This document shows positions 44,567-46,802 of a stretch of DNA of 46,802 nt, piece after piece (within the stretch, counting starts at the first letter, position 1; the number at the start of each line of letters is the position of its first letter). A program made the position numbers and the translations under genes. The notes under the pieces were generated by a model. The model saw only the letters and a program-made list of their open reading frames with translations, was not told where the DNA came from and did not search any database. Source of the stretch: an uncultured Clostridia bacterium (lineage in GTDB: Bacteria; Bacillota; Clostridia; Lachnospirales; Lachnospiraceae); NCBI GenBank assembly GCA_945992055.1, contig CAMFVG010000092.1:1-46802 (forward strand), given 5' to 3'.

Positions 44567-46003
44567 CTATAATCTATCTTTGTTGGTTCCAACAATAATC
44601 TCTGAACCTTTACCACTCTTTGTAATTTCAGACATATCAACGCCCAATTCCCTCGCAAGAATTTCCATAGTTCTTGGCGCACAGAATCCGGATTGACAAC
44701 GTCCCATACCAGCTCTGGTTCTACGTTTTACACCGTCCAAGCTTGTCGCACCCAGTGGACGCTTAATAGCATCAATGATTTCTCCTTCTGTTACCATTTC
44801 ACAACGGCAAATGATATTTCCATATGCTGGATTTTCTTTGATTAATTGTTTTCTCTCTTCCAAAGACAATTCTTCCGGGTCGAGGACACCTTTTCTAGTT
44901 GCAATGAAATCTTCCTTTTCTTCCAATCCCATCTTCTCTTTCAAGATATTTGCCACCATTTCCCCAATTGCCGGCGCACTGGAAAGTCCTGGTGATTCAA
45001 TTCCTGCACAATCAAAGAATCCTTCGCAATCTTCTACTTCTCCAATGATAAATTCATGTCCGTCTTCATGTGCACGCAGACCGGCAAATGATGTAATTAC
45101 TTGGCGCATTGGGATATTCTTTACGCTTGCCCCTGCTTTTGAAATCACTTCTTGTAATCCTTCTGCAGTTGTATTGATTCCTTCTTTATCCTCGATATCT
45201 ATAGCTGTTGGACCGATCAATAAGTTACCATGTACTGTTGGCGTTACCAAAATCCCTTTTCCATACTTTCCAGGCAATGCAAAAATTGTTTTGCTAACAT
45301 GTCCACCTGCTGTTTTATCTAACAGACAATAATCCCCACGTCTTGGTGTGATATGTATTTTATTTTCGCTCACCATGTTGTGCAATTTATCCGCATATAC
45401 ACCTGCAGCATTTACTATGCATTTCGCTTCATATACACCATTATTGGTTTGAATCTCAAAATGGTCATCTACTTTTTTAATATCAATCACTTCTGTATTA
45501 AATTTGAATTCTACGCCGTTTACATTTGCATTCTCTGCTAAAGCAATATTCAAATTAAAAGGGCAGACAATTCCACCTGTTGGTGCATAAAGTGCAGCCA
45601 CTGCATCATCCGTAATGTTCGGCTCCATCTCCACCAACTCTTCTCTTGAAATAATTCTCAAATCTTTGACACCATTCTGAACTCCTCGCTCATACAACGC
45701 TTGCAAGTTTGGCATATCCTCTTCGTCTCTACAAATGACAAGGGATCCATTTCTCTTGAATGGAAAATCCAATTCTTTAGAAAGTTGTTCCATCATTTCG
45801 TTTCCACGAACATTCAGTTTTGCCATTAGGGAGCCATTTGCTGCATCGTAACCAGCATGAACAATGGCGCTGTTTGCTTTGGTCGTTCCACAACAAACAT
45901 CGTGTTCCTTTTCTAACAAGCACACATTTACTTTGTAACGAGATAATTCTCTTGCGGAAGCCGCACCAGATACGCCGCCACCAATAATAATCACATCATA
46001 CAT
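44567..46003 (-). CDS. GlpA-like FAD-dependent glycerol-3-phosphate dehydrogenase
   Basis: A 478-residue FAD-dependent dehydrogenase of the GlpA/GlpD DAO superfamily. The FAD site is IIIGGGVSGAASARELS; CGTTKANSAIVHAGY is the flavin-anchoring region. The C-terminus (from about 395) is a BFD-type [2Fe-2S] domain with ICRCEMVTEGEIIDA and GRCQSGFC, giving the four cysteines. This is the soluble anaerobic type. First gene of the three-gene operon; its promoter overlaps TCAGTCA repeats and it is divergent from a DeoR-type regulator. A glpK or glpF is not seen in the window. Substrate assignment is by family and context. Confidence 0.9.
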   Translation of the reverse strand: MYDVIIIGGGVSGAASARELSRYKVNVCLLEKEHDVCCGTTKANSAIVHAGYDAANGSLMAKLNVRGNEMMEQLSKELDFPFKRNGSLVICRDEEDMPNLQALYERGVQNGVKDLRIISREELVEMEPNITDDAVAALYAPTGGIVCPFNLNIALAENANVNGVEFKFNTEVIDIKKVDDHFEIQTNNGVYEAKCIVNAAGVYADKLHNMVSENKIHITPRRGDYCLLDKTAGGHVSKTIFALPGKYGKGILVTPTVHGNLLIGPTAIDIEDKEGINTTAEGLQEVISKAGASVKNIPMRQVITSFAGLRAHEDGHEFIIGEVEDCEGFFDCAGIESPGLSSAPAIGEMVANILKEKMGLEEKEDFIATRKGVLDPEELSLEERKQLIKENPAYGNIICRCEMVTEGEIIDAIKRPLGATSLDGVKRRTRAGMGRCQSGFCAPRTMEILARELGVDMSEITKSGKGSEIIVGTNKDRL

Positions 46004-46039
46004 TTTTCACATCTCCTATTTACAATCAAAACTATGTGT

Positions 46040-46069
46040 ATTATAATTTTTTCAGTCAGAATAAGTCAA
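46040..46069 (-). promoter_or_regulatory. Promoter of the GlpA-like operon
   Basis: Minus strand TTGACT (46064-46069), an 18-bp spacer and a perfect TATAAT (46040-46045), 36 bases before the ATG. One repeat lies in the spacer and one just upstream of the -35. Confidence 0.7.
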
Positions 46070-46131
46070 CATCAGTCAATTATTATGAAAAAACAATGAT
46101 GAATTAACTGTTTTTTTCGCTTATTCAGTCA
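46052..46131. promoter_or_regulatory. TCAGTCA repeats, likely DeoR-type operators
   Basis: Three exact direct copies of TCAGTCA at 46052-46058, 46072-46078 and 46125-46131, plus a related AAGTCA at 46063-46068. The first two are 20 bp apart (about two helix turns) and flank the -35 box; the third is 53 bp further (about five turns), close to the regulator start. This fits cooperative binding of the DeoR-type protein encoded next door. Confidence 0.7.
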
Positions 46132-46157
46132 AAAACATTCATTGTAGAGGTGATAGA

Positions 46158-46802
46158 ATGCTACATAAAGAGCGTGAACAAGAGATTTTAAACATCTTAA
46201 AAATGACAAGTGGGTACGTGTCTGTAAAAAGCCTATGCGATTCTCTATTTGCAAGCGAGTCTAGCATCCGTCGCGACTTAACTTCATTAGAAAAGCAAGG
46301 ACTCATAAAAAGATCCTACGGCGGTGCTACATTAATCACAAGTCATACTAGAGTCGGTGCTTTTTCACACCGTGCAAAATTGAATATGAATGCTAAAAAA
46401 GATATTGCAAAGAAAGCAGCTACTTTTGTCAAAGACGGGGATATCATTTTCTTGGATCAATCTTCCACATGCTTCTTTCTTGCAAATGAGTTATTAAATC
46501 GAAGTTCTATAACAGTCGTAACTAACAATGCAGAAATCGTAGTTCTTCTTTCTGATACAAAGATTAATGTCATTTCTTCCGGTGGTTATTTGCACGATGG
46601 TAACCGTGTTTGCTTACTTGGTGGTGATGCACAGCGCACCTTCGAAAACATGTATGCAGATATCGCATTTTTTTCTACTAAAAATGTGACTTTTGATGGA
46701 ATTATTTCTGATTTTTCAAGGGAAGAAATTTTAGTTCGCGACTCGATGATTCGAAATGCCGCAAAGAAATTTTTCTTATGTGATAGTTCTAAATATGGTG
46801 AC
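46158..46802 (+). CDS. DeoR/GlpR family transcriptional regulator (partial)
   Basis: An open frame from ATG 46158 to the window end (215 residues, 3' part missing). The N-terminal DeoR-type winged helix has VSVKSLCDSLFASESSIRRD followed by LTSLEKQGLIKRSYGGA, the usual signature. The sugar-phosphate-sensing domain follows, with DGDIIFLDQSST and TVVTNNAEIV. GlpR-type members respond to glycerol 3-phosphate and repress glp genes, which suits its divergent position to the GlpA-like operon. AGAGGTG stands before the ATG. Confidence 0.93.
   Translation, partial: MLHKEREQEILNILKMTSGYVSVKSLCDSLFASESSIRRDLTSLEKQGLIKRSYGGATLITSHTRVGAFSHRAKLNMNAKKDIAKKAATFVKDGDIIFLDQSSTCFFLANELLNRSSITVVTNNAEIVVLLSDTKINVISSGGYLHDGNRVCLLGGDAQRTFENMYADIAFFSTKNVTFDGIISDFSREEILVRDSMIRNAAKKFFLCDSSKYGD

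Noticed and set aside
44775..45332. 185-residue open frame antisense to the GlpA-like gene
   Set aside because: Serine-rich shadow frame without binding site or motif.

Overview
The window looks like a chromosomal segment of a low-GC Gram-positive anaerobe of the class Clostridia, most likely a Lachnospiraceae relative. The evidence is strong AGGAGG-type ribosome binding sites, two T-box leaders, a SpoIID/LytB protein, DUF1292 and DUF1667 proteins, LuxS, NiaR, an O2-independent-type glycerol-3-phosphate dehydrogenase cluster and a Trk potassium system. No rRNA, tRNA, IS element, phage gene or CRISPR array was seen. The taxon is an inference from gene content.

Layout. 1-333 holds a T-box leader (minus strand) for a gene beyond the left edge, probably a phenylalanyl-tRNA synthetase. 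334-5479 (minus) has YihY/BrkB, SpoIID/LytB, Mrp, RidA, TrpS and a histidine phosphatase. 5571-8833 has luxS (+), DUF5662 (-), TraX (-), DUF1292 (+) and an Rpn-type PD-(D/E)XK protein with a heptad-repeat tail (-). 8834-9105 is a hairpin-rich intergenic stretch. 9106-18800 (minus) reads as one long operon: comEA, response regulator, histidine kinase, GerMN lipoprotein, comEC, holA, lepA, hemW. 18889-24216 (minus) has a small DMT transporter and the arginine operon argC-GNAT-argJ-argB-argD; argG is divergent (24397-25620, +) from a shared region with a candidate ArgR site.

25666-30517 holds DUF1015, a dipeptidase, a class I glutamine amidotransferase (+), an ABC-F ATPase and a 53-residue orphan (+). 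30562-33290 is leuS with its T-box and promoter. 33299-34921 has an HD hydrolase and NiaR (-), with a divergent small P-loop protein (+). 34973-39394 (minus) is trkA-trkH plus a 531-residue membrane protein of unknown function. 39505-41580 is an EF-G paralogue with an altered G4 motif, divergent from tyrA (41754-42854, +). 42915-46003 (minus) is a three-gene oxidoreductase cluster (GlpA-like, FAD/NAD oxidoreductase, DUF1667), divergent from a DeoR/GlpR-type regulator (46158 to the edge). Three exact TCAGTCA repeats lie between them and overlap the operon promoter.

How the parts fit. Most of the segment is housekeeping: translation (TrpS, LeuS, LepA, EF-G-like, ABC-F), replication and DNA uptake (HolA, ComEA, ComEC), amino-acid synthesis (Arg, Tyr), K+ uptake, NAD and Fe-S homeostasis. 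I did not find a clearly new defence or mobile system. The best leads are the repeat-marked regulation of the GlpA-like trio, the EF-G paralogue lacking NKxD, the two-component system embedded in a competence operon, and the unknown membrane protein attached to the Trk operon.
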